Shown here one piece after another: positions 34,701-45,711 of a DNA stretch of 64,000 bases. The number at the start of each line of letters is the position of its first letter. Position 1 is the stretch's first letter. The notes under the pieces are model-generated. The model was given only the letters and a program-made list of their open reading frames with translations, had not been told where the DNA came from and did not search any database. The DNA is taken from assembly GCA_030704615.1 (NCBI GenBank), contig CM060733.1:72540001-72604000 (forward strand), in the 5' to 3' direction. The position numbers and the translations under genes were made by a program. This stretch comes from Takakia lepidozioides. Lineage: Eukaryota > Streptophyta > Takakiopsida > Takakiales > Takakiaceae.

Positions 34701-36961
34701 ATCATGGCAGGTTTCCAAAACATTCATGATTTTGAAATTGCGACGATGTCCAACACAGAATAGGAGAAAATTATACCTGATGCCACCAAGTCATGACATT
34801 GAGCCAGTCGTTCATTTTGTCGTCTGTTGGCTCGATGGGAAAGTGGTACAGCAGCTTCGTGTTTGTATGGCCGTTCCAGATTCGCAGCCACCTCGTCTGC
34901 AGCCACCTCACATCGGTCAGACAAGAGCTCCAACATAAGAATCGCGAGAAGTCACAAAACAAGAATAAACACATGCTTACCTTCTCCGCCGGCTCAACAC
35001 AGGACACTGCGATGTGATGAAGTTTCTCCATGGACATTTCCGGTTTCATGGGTCTGGAGTAATGCAGTCCTATCTCCGCCAGGAACTCGGCACCAAGACC
35101 AGGGTCAGCGATTGCAACTTGCTTAACAAGTTTGGACCTGTACTTGGTCCGGGATTGCTTCCCTGCCTGCACAATATGACTCTCTATCGACGCGTCCGCC
35201 TTGTTGGGGGCATCATTCTCAAAGAACTGCCTTTTGGCATAGGCCAAGTCATCCCTGATGTTCGTCTGCATTCCCATACCCAGCAGATATAGTCAGGCCA
35301 CGGATCCTTGCAACAAATAACATTAAATTGATACTGAAATTTGAGATGAACCTCACCGAATAGAGGATCTCCACCATGGCGTCCAGTGTTGGTCGGTACC
35401 AGGTGCGATCTGCTTTCGCTAGGGACTTCCTGTACAGCTCGGGATCGAGGGACTTTTGGAAGTCCGTCAGCGGAGCTGTCCCCACTTCTTGCACTCTGTA
35501 GAGCGTATGTGCCAGATGAGTTTCCACGAAGGCCCTCTCTGTTACCCTGCCATGGAGAAAAAAACAACATGAAAATATGATTTCGGCACAGCAATCCAAT
35601 TTCCAGTTCATAGAGTGCATGACAGTGGTGAACATTGCCTATTTCGGCGCCGCAATAGGCAGTACACAAGGATGTAATTGTATACTTACAGATTTATATC
35701 CGCCATGGCACCCTTCAACAGTCCTCTGTCCCTGACGTCCACCTTCACGACAATGCAGTCCACCATGTAATGCCAACTGATATCTTGCGGATGCATTTCA
35801 GCAATGTACTCTGTCCAGGCAAGCATCCTGTGGTTCCCGTCCCAAACGAAGAACATCTTCCCTTCCATGTGTGCGAATGTGGGATTAGTCTTCAGATAGG
35901 CTTCAAACTCGGCATTAACAGTGTGCCAGTGGGGGCCCCAATTCTGAAGCTCCTCTGCAGTGGGGCCCCTTGTGACACCCTGGTCATTCTCAATGGAAAC
36001 GTAGAATGCTGCCGACCCCCGTCTGTACCCTTCTCTGAAGTTGTGCTTCAGTCGATCGATATCCCCTGGCAGTGCTTGCCTTACAACTGGAAGGCTTACC
36101 ATGCGACACAAAGGAACTTTAAGGTTCTCGGGATACACCATGGAGCCCAAAACGCGGCCTATGTTGCTATGAGTCTCTGCCAGCAACCTGTTTGCTGCTA
36201 TGTTCATGTCTCGTGCGCTCATGAGCATACCCGCCACCAGTTTCTTACTTGTATCACCTCTGTCACTTCCCTCACCCCTCTCACCAGCCTGTGTACTGTC
36301 CTGGAGGTTTTGCTCCTCCGCAAGATCCAGCAGGTTCTGATCGTCGCCAAGTCGTACCACGTTATCGTCCTCTCCTTCTGTCAGTTGAATGGGCCGCCCT
36401 TCTGCAGATCCGACTCCCACATCTCCAGCGGCCTCCACCGCATCTGTGTTTTCTGAAATTGACTGCAAACCCAATACCTCCGCTTCCAGTCTCCCTAGGG
36501 GTTTTACTGGCGAAGCCATGGGCTCCTTCTGCTTTCTCGGCTTCCGAACTCTAGGTGGGCTTTTCGGAGGCGATATCTGAGGTGTTGAATGAGGACTCGT
36601 CTGCCTCGATGCACTTCCACCTTGTGAGCGCAGCACCCGGGCAGGAGTATCCAAAGTTGACTGTGTTGCCTCGCCCCCCTGCGATCCCTCCCCAGCTCCC
36701 ATGTCAAACAAACAGGAAAACATGAGACACTGCACGCCAAAACAAAGGTGTCAAAGGAATATTGCGTATGGAGTGCTTCACATCCGCGAAGCACGAATCT
36801 CTCACTGGTGGGCGATCCGAGTCTCCGGATAACGACGTCTGCATTTCATGCATGAGACGGAGCTTAAGTCGTGTCGTCGGCGGCTTCCCAAAATCCCGCG
36901 TCCTCCTCTTTGCCGGAGTCGCCTGACCTTCCACAAACTCTATGCTACCACTATGCCGCAT
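31794..36961 (-). CDS. ParB/Srx-like domain fused to beta-class DNA methyltransferase-like domain, 10 exons
   Basis: I propose ten exons: 36961-36806, 36729-35690, 35546-35357, 35265-34981, 34896-34777, 34696-34482, 34258-33121, 33024-32763, 32643-32412, 32295-31794. All introns are GT-AG and all phases agree, giving 4,140 nt (1,379 aa plus stop). Near residue 348 stands DGNHRMLAW, the GNHR signature of ParB/sulfiredoxin-fold domains. A Lys-rich, probably nuclear linker follows (about 730-830). From about 960: ILVDIPDG at the place of the catalytic DPPY motif (degenerate), then a block like the KPxxLxxRLI segment (RSPAFIQTL), VLDVTANTGA at the place of motif I, and FVFSFEGD. Motif order IV then I is that of beta-class N6-adenine/N4-cytosine methylases. 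The acidic Ser-rich C-terminus ends SSP. Catalysis is doubtful because of motif IV; it could be a DNA-binding pseudo-enzyme. Some acceptor choices are inferred. Confidence 0.65.
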
Positions 36962-37209
36962 AAGGAGAGGAAACGCAGGAGAACGTCACTGCAGAAGGGC
37001 AAGGAGCGAGAGAGCGAAGCGGTGGAACATGCAACCACTATGCACGAGCAGATGCGTAAGCAGCCACGTCTCCCGAAGCGTTGCCACCGTCCACCACTTT
37101 CTGCCGTATGGGTGATGAAGAGATTGTGACCCCTGACACGTTCGCACGGATGAAGTCGACTGGAACACGACGCGTGCCAGTTCCAGCCACCAGTGTATGA
37201 CGGTTTATC

Positions 37210-39090
37210 CGAATTGCGGCACCGAAATACGTTCCGTTCACCGGATGCGGTTCCCGGAGCAGCCGGCATTGAATGAAATATCCGCACATCATGAAACCCA
37301 ACCGCCATGAAAATCGCCTGCATATGACATTCAACAGTCAGGTCGGTACGTTTCATCAGCGGACGGATGAATTTCGGCGCCGAAATTCATCCTATTCAAG
37401 TGCTTTCATACACAAACTTACAAATTTCGGCGCCGCAATTCATCGCTTTCCAAGTCCTCATTCGTCATGAGCAAACCTGTCGGTGGGATATCGGAGCCGG
37501 AATTAATTCCGGGACAACGGAAACGGCTGCACTTCGGCACATTTCATCCATATTTCGGCGCCGAAATTCATTACGAATATGTCCGTCCACGCGTAGACGA
37601 GGTGAAATCATCCATATTTCGGCGCCGAAATTCATCGCTTCGCAAGTCCTCATTCGTCATGAGCAAACCTGTCGGTGGGATATCGGAGCCGGAATCAATT
37701 CCGGGACAACGGAAACGGCTGCACTTCGGCACATTCCATCCATATTTCGGCGCCGCAATTCATTACGAATATGAGCGTCCGCGCGTAGACGAGGTGAAAT
37801 CATCCATATTTCGGCGCCGAAATTCATCCAGAGCGAAGATTAAATCTGCACGATGCTATGCTTTGCCGCCATCATTGCCCCTGACGGATGCTGTCCATGA
37901 CTGTTGGACTTGCCATTTCTGGACATTTAACTATAATTTCGGCGCCGAAATTATACTTTATGTGCGGCAACGTCCCGTGCGAAAAAGACCACTTCATGGA
38001 TACTGTCGGTTTCAAACGAAAAAAAAACGGCTAAAATGCAATTAATTTTGACAGAAGTGGTTTAATATGCCGATTTCTCCATTAAATGCAGAATATTCCT
38101 GTTATATTCGTCGGAACGGGGTATTTCCAACGATTTACGGAAAATTATCATCCAAAACCAAAAAGTAAGTGCCGGGTTTGGACGAATTTCGGCGCCGAAA
38201 TTCATCCGTCGCATAGAAAATGTAATATTAGAGTTACTCATTGCGGACAGTAAGGATGAATTTCGGCGCCGAAATTGATCCATTTCAAAGAAAAATAAAT
38301 ATTGGAGGGAAGGCATTGGATGAATTTCGGCGCCGAAATCCGCCGCTAAAACCCTGAAAAGAATTTGGAGGGATGAAGTCGTCTGAATTTCGGCGCCGAA
38401 ATTCATTGCTCGCGAAGGAAAAAAAAATTTCTGGAGGACTTCGGATGAATTTCGGCGCCGAAATTCATTGCTCGCGAAGGAAAATAAAAAATATCTCCTG
38501 GACTTGGAATGAATTTCGGCGCCGAAATTCAATGCTCGCGAAGGAAAAAAAAAAATCGGAGGATTTTGGTTGATTTCGGCGCCGAAATTCATTGCTCTCG
38601 AAGAAAAAGGGAAATTAAAAGGGAGTACTTGGATGAGATTCGGCGCCAAAGTTCATCTGTCGCAAAGAAAAATAAAAACAGAAAGGACTTCCGATGAATT
38701 CTGGCACCGAAATCCATACGCAGGGCAGCAGAATTAGGGTCGGAAAAGGAGATGAAGAATGAATTTCGGCGCCGAAATACATCCATTCTGCCGAATCAGG
38801 ATTACTGTCATTCGGAAGTCGGCACCGATATCCGGACACGTGGTCAATCACGACTGTAATCAGGAACACATTTATCCGTATTTTGGCATCTAAATTCAAC
38901 CCATATGTGCAGATACAATTTAATGAAGAAGAAGTTCATCCGAATTTCGGCACCGAAATCCATCCGTTGGGTGCTTGGTCAGTTTTATGAGGTAAACAAA
39001 TTACGATTTCTGTTGCCAGAATTCATCCCTTGGCTTCCAAAGCTGTTACATGACAGAGATGTTCATCCAGATTTCGGTGCCGAAATTCAT
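37210..39090. repeat. Central phased palindrome array (putative bidirectional control region)
   Basis: About 25 copies, perfect or degenerate, of ATTTCGGCGCCGAAAT between the divergent ParB-methyltransferase and transposase genes. Core positions follow a lattice: 37429, 37493, 37557, 37621, 37685, 37749, 37813 (steps of exactly 64), then 38265, 38329, 38392, 38454, 38518, 38578, 38642, 38703, 38768 (mean 62.9), then 38821, 38885, 38949, 39012, 39076. Sequence between copies is partly repeated (GAATTC-ATTGCTCGCGAAGG, A-rich). Likely a binding array for element-encoded protein(s) or a chromatin-positioning element. No coding capacity accepted here. Confidence 0.85.
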
Positions 39091-39230
39091 GGGAAGGCCT
39101 GATTTATTGTACCCCAAGTGGTTGTACATTACAATTCAGGCACCAAATATCCGATGTGAACTTGCTGTTTTCGTCCGTTTTTTTAACGTACGTTACACAC
39201 CTTCATCTTTACGTGCACTGATCACCCATC

Positions 39231-42200
39231 ATGTTGGATACGGAATCCTCCAGAAAATCATTTGTGTTATTAGGTAGGACACACTCTTCTCATTGCAGGA
39301 CTTCGCTGCGGAGCGTACCGAGAGGTCCCGTCTTCAAAATGGACTCCCGTGTTTGGGTCAACGTGTACTTCCATCCTGATTCTCTGAAAGCTAAAATACC
39401 CTGCGACCAAGGATTTGCGATTGTCACTGAGCAGTACTTGTGTGTGAAGTTCGGGCTCCGCCCTGGAACGGTGTTTTTGGAAGAGGAGACGAAGGATGCT
39501 TATGGAAATTTTCTGGAAAGTGCCGTCATTCTGCATGCAGATTTCGGAAAAGGCAAAGAGTGGCGGCTCCCAGCTTCTGAATCCATCCGGTACAGTGCCA
39601 TTGGTGAAATCGTGCCTAAAGAGTTCCCACGCTGGAACTTGGTTGATCCTCCTTCCACAAGAGGGTCTGGGGTGCAAGATGTGAAGGATGTGGGCACCTC
39701 TTCACAAGCAGAGAAGCCCAAACATGTGAAAAGGGAAATCCAGGAAAACAGGGAAACAGTCGTCCAGGACTTATCCAGTGACGATGAAGACTGTATGGTC
39801 CTTCCATCGTATGTTTCGAAGTCGTCCGTCACTAGGAGTGTTCAGCATACACCGTCCGACTCAACTTCCGTCCGCTCAGTAATCGACATATTGCGGAGGA
39901 TGAAGACAACGGGTTCCCGCTCCAGTGACCTTCTTAGGCTTGATTACGACAAAACTCCAATCCATTCTGTGGAAACTTTGCCTGATGTTGTGGATGGGAA
40001 TGCTATCTACGAGTTCCCTCCAGTGCCGGCAGGCGCAGGCCCAGACGGCATGCTCGCAGGAATGAACAGGAAACATGACGGCCACCCTTGGTGTGTCACC
40101 AAAACTTCATCGTCCAACCTGGGTGATGGAGTTCGAGTGAGATATGTATTGTGTGCTGGGCATCTTAAATGTTTCTCGAGCACATGTTACCATTACACTA
40201 GCAAAGGCACCAGGAATGAGACTGACTGGATTGGCAATTCGTCGACCCCATTTTGGCCTCAAGGTAGAGTTCCTGCAGGGACGTTCAAGTGTGCCCATTG
40301 CAACGCAGCCCCTACGTGCATGGCAGTGTGCAACGCCAAGCAGTACTACGTCGGGACCGTCGGCCCAGCGTGCACCAGAGCATGCATTCACATCGGAAAG
40401 CATGAGCACCCCCTCGCCAGAGGCAATTGCAGAGTCGCTTTTCAACAAGCCCAGGATATTATCAAGGAGGAGGTGAGGTTGAGGCCGGGTGCAAAACCAA
40501 AGCAGATACAGCTCGCATCGGCACATAGGATTGCAATTGGCAGAATAATGTCGGAGGACGGAAGCACAAGAGAGAAGCTGGGCGAGGGGGACATGAAGGA
40601 CCTGCTGGAAGCTGTCTCCCATGTGTGCAGCCCCAATGTCAGGAACCACATTGTCAGCTGCAAGAAACGAATCGGAAGAGGATCAGACATGCACTCCATC
40701 TTGGAAGTGAAACGCACATGCGGCTACGACTTCATCCAAGGCAGCTTCTTTCCTGGTCAAGGCTCGGAGATGGACAGGTGCTTCATATTTAAGATGTCAA
40801 CGTGCGGACCGGGGAGCGGCGTCGATTTGGTGAAGCGGATGACCAGTGGAGACCTCTCAAATTGTTGGGTCATGTTTGACCACATCCGGCGAATTACCAA
40901 CCACGATTGGGTGACAATGGGGGCACATGTATACGACCCACATTGCAGAAAGTTGATGACCATTGCTATCTGCGAAATGAAGGGAGAAGACACAGATTCG
41001 GAGTTGCATATGTGGCGCGGCATTAATGAGCAAATGGCGAGAGCCAAGTTGCCCCCTCCCGATTTTAGGGGCTTCATGGCTGACAATGCCCAGGCAAACT
41101 GGGCTGCAGTTAGGAGGGTATATGGGGACGACCCAAAGACTCCAATGGAAGGAAAGGAGAGATCTTGCGGGTTCCACTTCATGCAGAGTTTGACGCAAAA
41201 CACGAAAAGGTTCGTGGCGTCACGCCACCGGCAGGATCATATCAGTATGTGCCTAGCGTGGAAAAATGCGAATTCCATCGACGAGGCGGAGACCGAGTTT
41301 GCAACCATACGCGCCTGGTGGGTGTCTTCAGGGGCAGTGGATGTGAAAGATCAGCCAGAACTGCAAACGTGGCTTGCGTGGTGGCATTATAGATTCCGCC
41401 AGTTTGGAGACTACATGAGACAGGTAACACATTTCTGTACTTGACAATTGTTCTGTTTTGTGCTTGGACATTCTCCACAATCAGTGACATATCTAATTTC
41501 CTTCAACAGGACATGAGCTTGGAGGATGACACGGATATGCCGACGACGAACATGGCCGAATCGGTGCACTCTTCCTGGCGTGCTTCCTCTGCAGCACATC
41601 TCGTTGACATGTTGACAGCAACAACAGAAGATATTGTGAGGGCCATCATGCAACAATCTCATTACTACCAGTTTCTGGGAGGAAAGCAATGGGGTATCGG
41701 ACCAGACAGGCAGGAGATGCTGATGAGGGCGGCGCATCGTTCGACCGATCCCAAAAAATGGACTGCTGCATTGCGGGAAACTATAAGGTCAACGCCGTTA
41801 CACAGTCGGGGGAACTGCCTGGAGGGCGATGTCCGCAGCCGGCCGGTGAAGAGAAGAATTGAGGACATGCCCGGAGGGGATGGGGATTCATGGAGATCAG
41901 ATATGAACATCCGCACTCAACCTCGGGGCGCAACGATGTTGCGTCCCACGCCTCCACGAAGCAGGACTCGTACCCCCTCTCCTGCAGCATCCATGGAATC
42001 GCTGCCAGACTCGGGACAACATGCCGAGGATGGGCATTCTGCTCCTGTTTTCGTTACCCAATACAACATTCCAATCGTGGAGCGAGATGTGTCGGCCTCG
42101 CAGTGGAGAATTGCACGGACCCGTCCGACATTTCGTGGCAAATGTTGTGCTGTTCGTGTCGACACCAACCAGAGATGCAATGAGATGATTCGGAGGAGCC

Positions 42201-42937
42201 CGCAGGGCGGTGTGCCTGCCCCTTGCTTCACAGGGAGATTTGTGTGCGCAAAGTTTGTGGAGGCCACACTGAAGGAGTTTTGGTTCTGCAGGCACGACAT
42301 CATGTCGTGTGTGTTCGGCAAGCCCAAGTATGGTGTACAAGGCATGCCTGAACCACCGGCAGTCTGGCCTGTGGCAAGTGGTACAGATCTTACCCTGGAG
42401 GAGGCAGACGCTCTAGGAAGTGCAGGGTTTCGACTGGTGGAGAGGACAGACGTTCCACGAAATCCAATTCCCAATCGTCATCCTCCTCCCACGAGAAGCT
42501 CTTCGCCCCGCATACCGGTGGGTGACCCCGCAGCTTGGCCCACCCATCGGTGGGGTAAACTGAAAAGACGGCGGCCACCAACAAAGGCGAACGACACCAG
42601 GATGGCCAACGCTCTTGCAATGCCCTGCATAGTGCAAGGTTGCAGGGATGTTCCTCACCCCGGGATGGGGCGCATATTTCAGTTGTCAACAGCCGGGTCT
42701 GCTGCGCGCAGTGTCGTGTATGCAATCACGGTTTCACAGTACCCAGCTTGCAACTGTGAGGACTTCCTTGTTATGGAATCGAGGAATGCAGCATACGTCC
42801 CCTGCAAACACCTTTATTACATTTTTATGAAGCGCATGAGTTGCATATCCGCAGTGGACGTCTTCATCCATGCTCCAACACTGAGTTTCAACGAGCTGCA
42901 CAAGGCCCTACGGCAGGATACTGGTCGGACTGCTTGA
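39231..42937 (+). CDS. MULE transposase with WRKY/GCM1-like finger, DDE core and SWIM finger
   Basis: Two coding exons, 39231-41423 and 41510-42937, joined by an 86-bp GT-AG intron in phase 0, encode about 1,206 aa. Residues ~285-395 hold a Cys/His cluster ending GKHEHPL, like WRKY/GCM1 zinc fingers of MULE proteins. The MULE catalytic region follows: Asp near 550 (VMFDHIRR), Asp near 618 (FMADNAQANW), the CxxH signature at 646-649 (CGFH) and Glu near 685-689. The C-terminal SWIM finger is CxC...CxH at 1145, 1147, 1163 and 1165. Role: binds the ends and cuts and joins the element DNA in the nucleus. An alternative start is the ATG at 39339; a possible small intron (gtaggacac...ttgcag) lies just before it. 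Not splicing the main intron would end the protein before SWIM. Confidence 0.85.
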
Positions 42938-43393
42938 CATTCCACATTCGGGAAGGAGTTAGTGGCAATTATATTACATTCATCTTCTTGCACCCTATTT
43001 TTTTGTGAGGAATTATACACTTGGTGGTGCCGCATCGCCATGGCTACATGTGAATTTCGTCCACCTTTATGAGAAGACTCCAATTTGCTACAAATACATT
43101 GTTACTGTTCTGCAAATGTGATGCCTTTACAAGATTGCTAGTTCTGTGTCCCAGTGGGAAGGGTCCTACTGCACATTCCAGCATTTGCATACTGCACCTT
43201 GTGCAAACAGCAATCCATACGACAAAGGACACGTCCCAGCATACTGGCAGTGAATTGCAAATAACATTAACAGAAGATTATCGAAGCCTGTATATTCCCC
43301 ATATGGCACAGGGAAGCTGCTTGATTTCTGAATGAAAATGTATGTGCCATGAGTGTCAGCAAGTTGAAACATGTCTACTCTAGCATGCAAGAC

Positions 43394-43944
43394 CTATGGT
43401 CCCCTCGCCCAAGAAGAAGGAACTCGAACTGGCCTCTCAAGGACCTCCTGAGTGACCGGGTGCCTATATTTGAACAAAATGTCAGTGGTTTCTGTCGCCC
43501 GGTTGAAACTAACGAGGATGTCGTGTTTATCGATAGCGCCCCCTTGGTAGAAGGACATTTTCACAGTGGGCCCTGTGTTCCCCTCCTCCTCATCCTCATA
43601 ACTGAAGAGAATGTCCCCACTTTCCGAGCCAGTCCGTCCACGCGTAAAGTTTTCACCTATGCACTCATCATACGTCCACTCGCAACAATTCCAGCGATAC
43701 AGCAACGCTGTGCGTGATCTGTTCGGCTCCCACACATGCGGAAAGTCCAGGTCCATGATGCGTAGGAACCACCTGCTCCCCAGCCGGGGTCCAGGAGAGT
43801 CGTGCAATCCTGGAAGAAACTCCATTGCTCTCAGCTGGACAAGTCGAGGATCTCCCTGTAAACATCCAGGAAGACAATGATGTCGTCTGCTTTCGGGAAA
43901 ATGACTCCCGTCTGGCGTCGATAGATGTGATTCGGGCACGACAT
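43394..43944 (-). pseudogene. MULE1 copy of the cassette protein family, probably frameshifted
   Basis: The main frame (43394-43939) encodes a homologue of the 275-910 product: RWNCCEWT, GENFTRG, GDILFSYEDE, PTVKMSF, GGAIDKHDILVS in the same order. The family N-terminus (PKADDIIVFLDVY, matching ESGDIIVWLSLF) is encoded from an ATG at 43944 in a different frame, so a single frame break near 43840 (mutation, sequencing error or tiny intron) separates it from the rest. No known domain. Transcribed towards the transposase; its 5' side faces the right-end palindrome array, as in the other two family members. The 456 bp between the two genes (42938-43393) show nothing I can name. Confidence 0.6.
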
Positions 43945-44059
43945 GGCCTCACGACACAACACGAACTCAAAGCAGGGAGGACATGGGCACAACAGAGAAG
44001 AGTGAAGAGCAAAATGAGAGCAAGGCCTCCCTCACCGTAAGGCGGGTATTTGCTCTCCG

Positions 44060-44540
44060 ACGCCCAATTTCGGCGCCGTTATTACATGGAGTGCGGAAGC
44101 TTCAGCCGAGAATTTTGTTTCCGCAGGTCAATTTCGGCGCCGTTATTGGTTGCAATCCCCAGCCTTCAGCCGGGTATTTGGTTTCCGGACCCAATTTCGG
44201 CGCCGTTATCGGCTGCTCTCCGGTGGCTTCAGCCGAGTATTTGGTTTCCGGGGCCCATTTCGGCGCCGTTATCGCCTGCATTCCGGAGGATGCAGCCGGG
44301 TATTTGGTTGGCAGAGCCCAATTACTTTCACCGTTGTTGGCTTCACTCCCGAGCCTTCAGCGCGCTATTTCTTTTCCTGTTCCCAATTACGGCCTCGTTA
44401 TAACCAACCATCCTGCACTTCTGCAATAGTACTATCCACGGTTATAGGTCGCCATTGCGTTTTCGGAGTCTGCAAACCCGGATCCTAATTCCGCTTGCGT
44501 CTCTGCCTCTGGGATAATTTCGGTGCCGTTATTGCCCAGA
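44060..44540. repeat. Right palindrome array of MULE1 (63-64 bp tandem)
   Basis: Cores at 44072, 44136, 44199 and 44262 (steps 64, 63, 63), with degenerate continuation near 44325, 44389 and 44520. Here the whole unit is conserved (CTTCAGCCGGGTATTTGGTTTCC then the half-symmetric TTTCGGCGCCGTTAT), so it is a true tandem repeat. It lies directly 5' of the cassette gene. Confidence 0.8.
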
Positions 44541-44559
44541 ATTCTGTTATTCTATGACC

Positions 44560-44793
44560 TGGCCTGGCGGTCCATGAGCCTGGGCTCCAAGTCATGAGCG
44601 TACACTGGTACTCATGAGCGGAGTACTTCCAGCATGAGCGCGGAAATCTTCGATTTTTGATTATTTTATAGTTTTTGGCCCGAAAAAAATCTGCCGAAAT
44701 TCGAAGTGTGTTACTTTGCGGCTCATGGGTTAGCCATGCCCGCTCATGAGCTCATGAGCTCACCGCTCATGAGCTCATGGAATAGCAACCCCC
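44560..44793. repeat. MULE1 right terminal repeat with dispersed and clustered CATGAGC iterons
   Basis: Many CATGAGC units, single between 44575 and 44645 and clustered at 44735-44780, enclosing an A/T-rich stretch. The last 20 bp complement the left terminus with a few mismatches. Ends in aacccccc before the duplication. Confidence 0.75.
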
Positions 44794-44802
44794 TTTCTCC
44801 TT
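44794..44802. repeat. Target-site duplication of MULE1, right copy
   Basis: TTTCTCCTT, the partner of 31095-31103; A3 gag continues immediately with catgtggcattctg as in A1. Confidence 0.9.
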
Positions 44803-45711
44803 CATGTGGCATTCTGTGGTGGTATGGCCTTCATTCTGGCACTTTGCACACCAAACACCCTTCCTCCAATGTGTTACAGCCTCTGTGGCATACTTCTTCA
44901 AGATTTCTTCCAATCTTTTTTCATAGTTATCCCTCTTCAACTTCTCCTTTCTCTTACTCTTCCTTTTTAGTTCTTGCTCTTCTTCTTCATCTGACTCATC
45001 CTCAGAGTCCTCATCATCCCTTTTCTCTCTCCTGAGCATTCCCAATTGCTCAATTCTGTTTGCAGTTTCAAATGCCTCATCCACTGTATTATGGGGTAAA
45101 ATATCCACTTTCTTTTGCAACTCTGGTCTTAGTCCACTCACAAACCAAGTCTTCTGTAAACCGGGTGCTGGTACTGCAGCCAGCTTTTTCATCATCAATT
45201 CCATCTTTTCCATATACTCCTCAACAGTTTCATGCTTCTTTTGCTTTAACTGTTGTAAACTTCCATACACTTCATCCTCAGTTTTACTTGTCCTGAACCT
45301 ATTTCAAAATGCTGTATTCAAGCCATTCCAGGTTAGGAAATGATTATCAGGGAATCTTGCATACCATTCACTTGCTTTCTTGATAAGTGAACAAGGAAAC
45401 AATCTCATCTTGGCATCATCGCCATTCTCATTGTTCACTATACACATGTGCTCAAATTGGCTAATGTGTACATCGGGATCCCCTTTTCCTGAATATATTG
45501 GAAAGGGTGGTTTTGCCCGTGTTGGTTGTAACGCCATCTGTGGCCCTACCTTCTGCCCACTGACAGGTGCTGGCACCCTTGCTGGTGTTGGTCCTTCTGG
45601 ACCTGTTGTTTTTGTGGTGGATCTTCCACCAAGTGGTGGCCCTTGAGCACTCCCTGCTACTGGCCCCACGATATTCACAGTATTCCCAGCTTCAGTTGCA
45701 CTACTTCCCAC
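44803..45711 (-). pseudogene. A3 gag, N-terminal part
   Basis: Frames 44803-45270 and 45304-45711 carry the gag domain (PPFPIYSGKGD; WYARFPDNHF; ETVEEYMEKME; GLRPELQKK) and the first knuckle (CAKCQNEGHTTTEC). A TGA near 45304 (CGA in A1) separates them. The gene is cut by MULE1 at 44794. Confidence 0.8.

Larger units (their letters stand above)
31104..44793. mobile_element. MULE1: 13.7 kb Mutator-like transposon with ParB-methyltransferase cargo
   Basis: Bounded by a perfect 9-bp duplication in A3 gag. Ends are imperfect terminal inverted repeats: left gaggtttactatttcatgag, right (complement) gggggttgctattccatgag, followed by CATGAGC iterons. It carries a minus-strand ParB-methyltransferase gene (31794-36961), a plus-strand transposase (39231-42937), a minus-strand small cassette gene (43394-43944), and arrays of the palindrome ATTTCGGCGCCGAAAT at the left end, in the central intergenic region and near the right end. 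Unusually large for a MULE. Both main genes look intact, so it may be autonomous. Confidence 0.88.

Noticed and set aside
38062-38649. 195-aa minus-strand protein with repeated NFGAEI units, and similar plus-strand frames
   Set aside because: The repeat is the palindrome translated (a palindrome gives the same peptide on both strands); frames exist because the ~63-bp lattice is near a multiple of three. No other coding sign.
37210-39090. CRISPR-like regularly spaced repeats
   Set aside because: The period is regular, but the repeated unit is a 16-bp perfect palindrome, spacers are partly repeated rather than unique, there are introns and retroelements around, and no cas-like gene.
43983-44488. 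Repeat-peptide frames over the right array
   Set aside because: Three overlapping frames translate the 63-bp tandem repeat; the period being divisible by three keeps them open.
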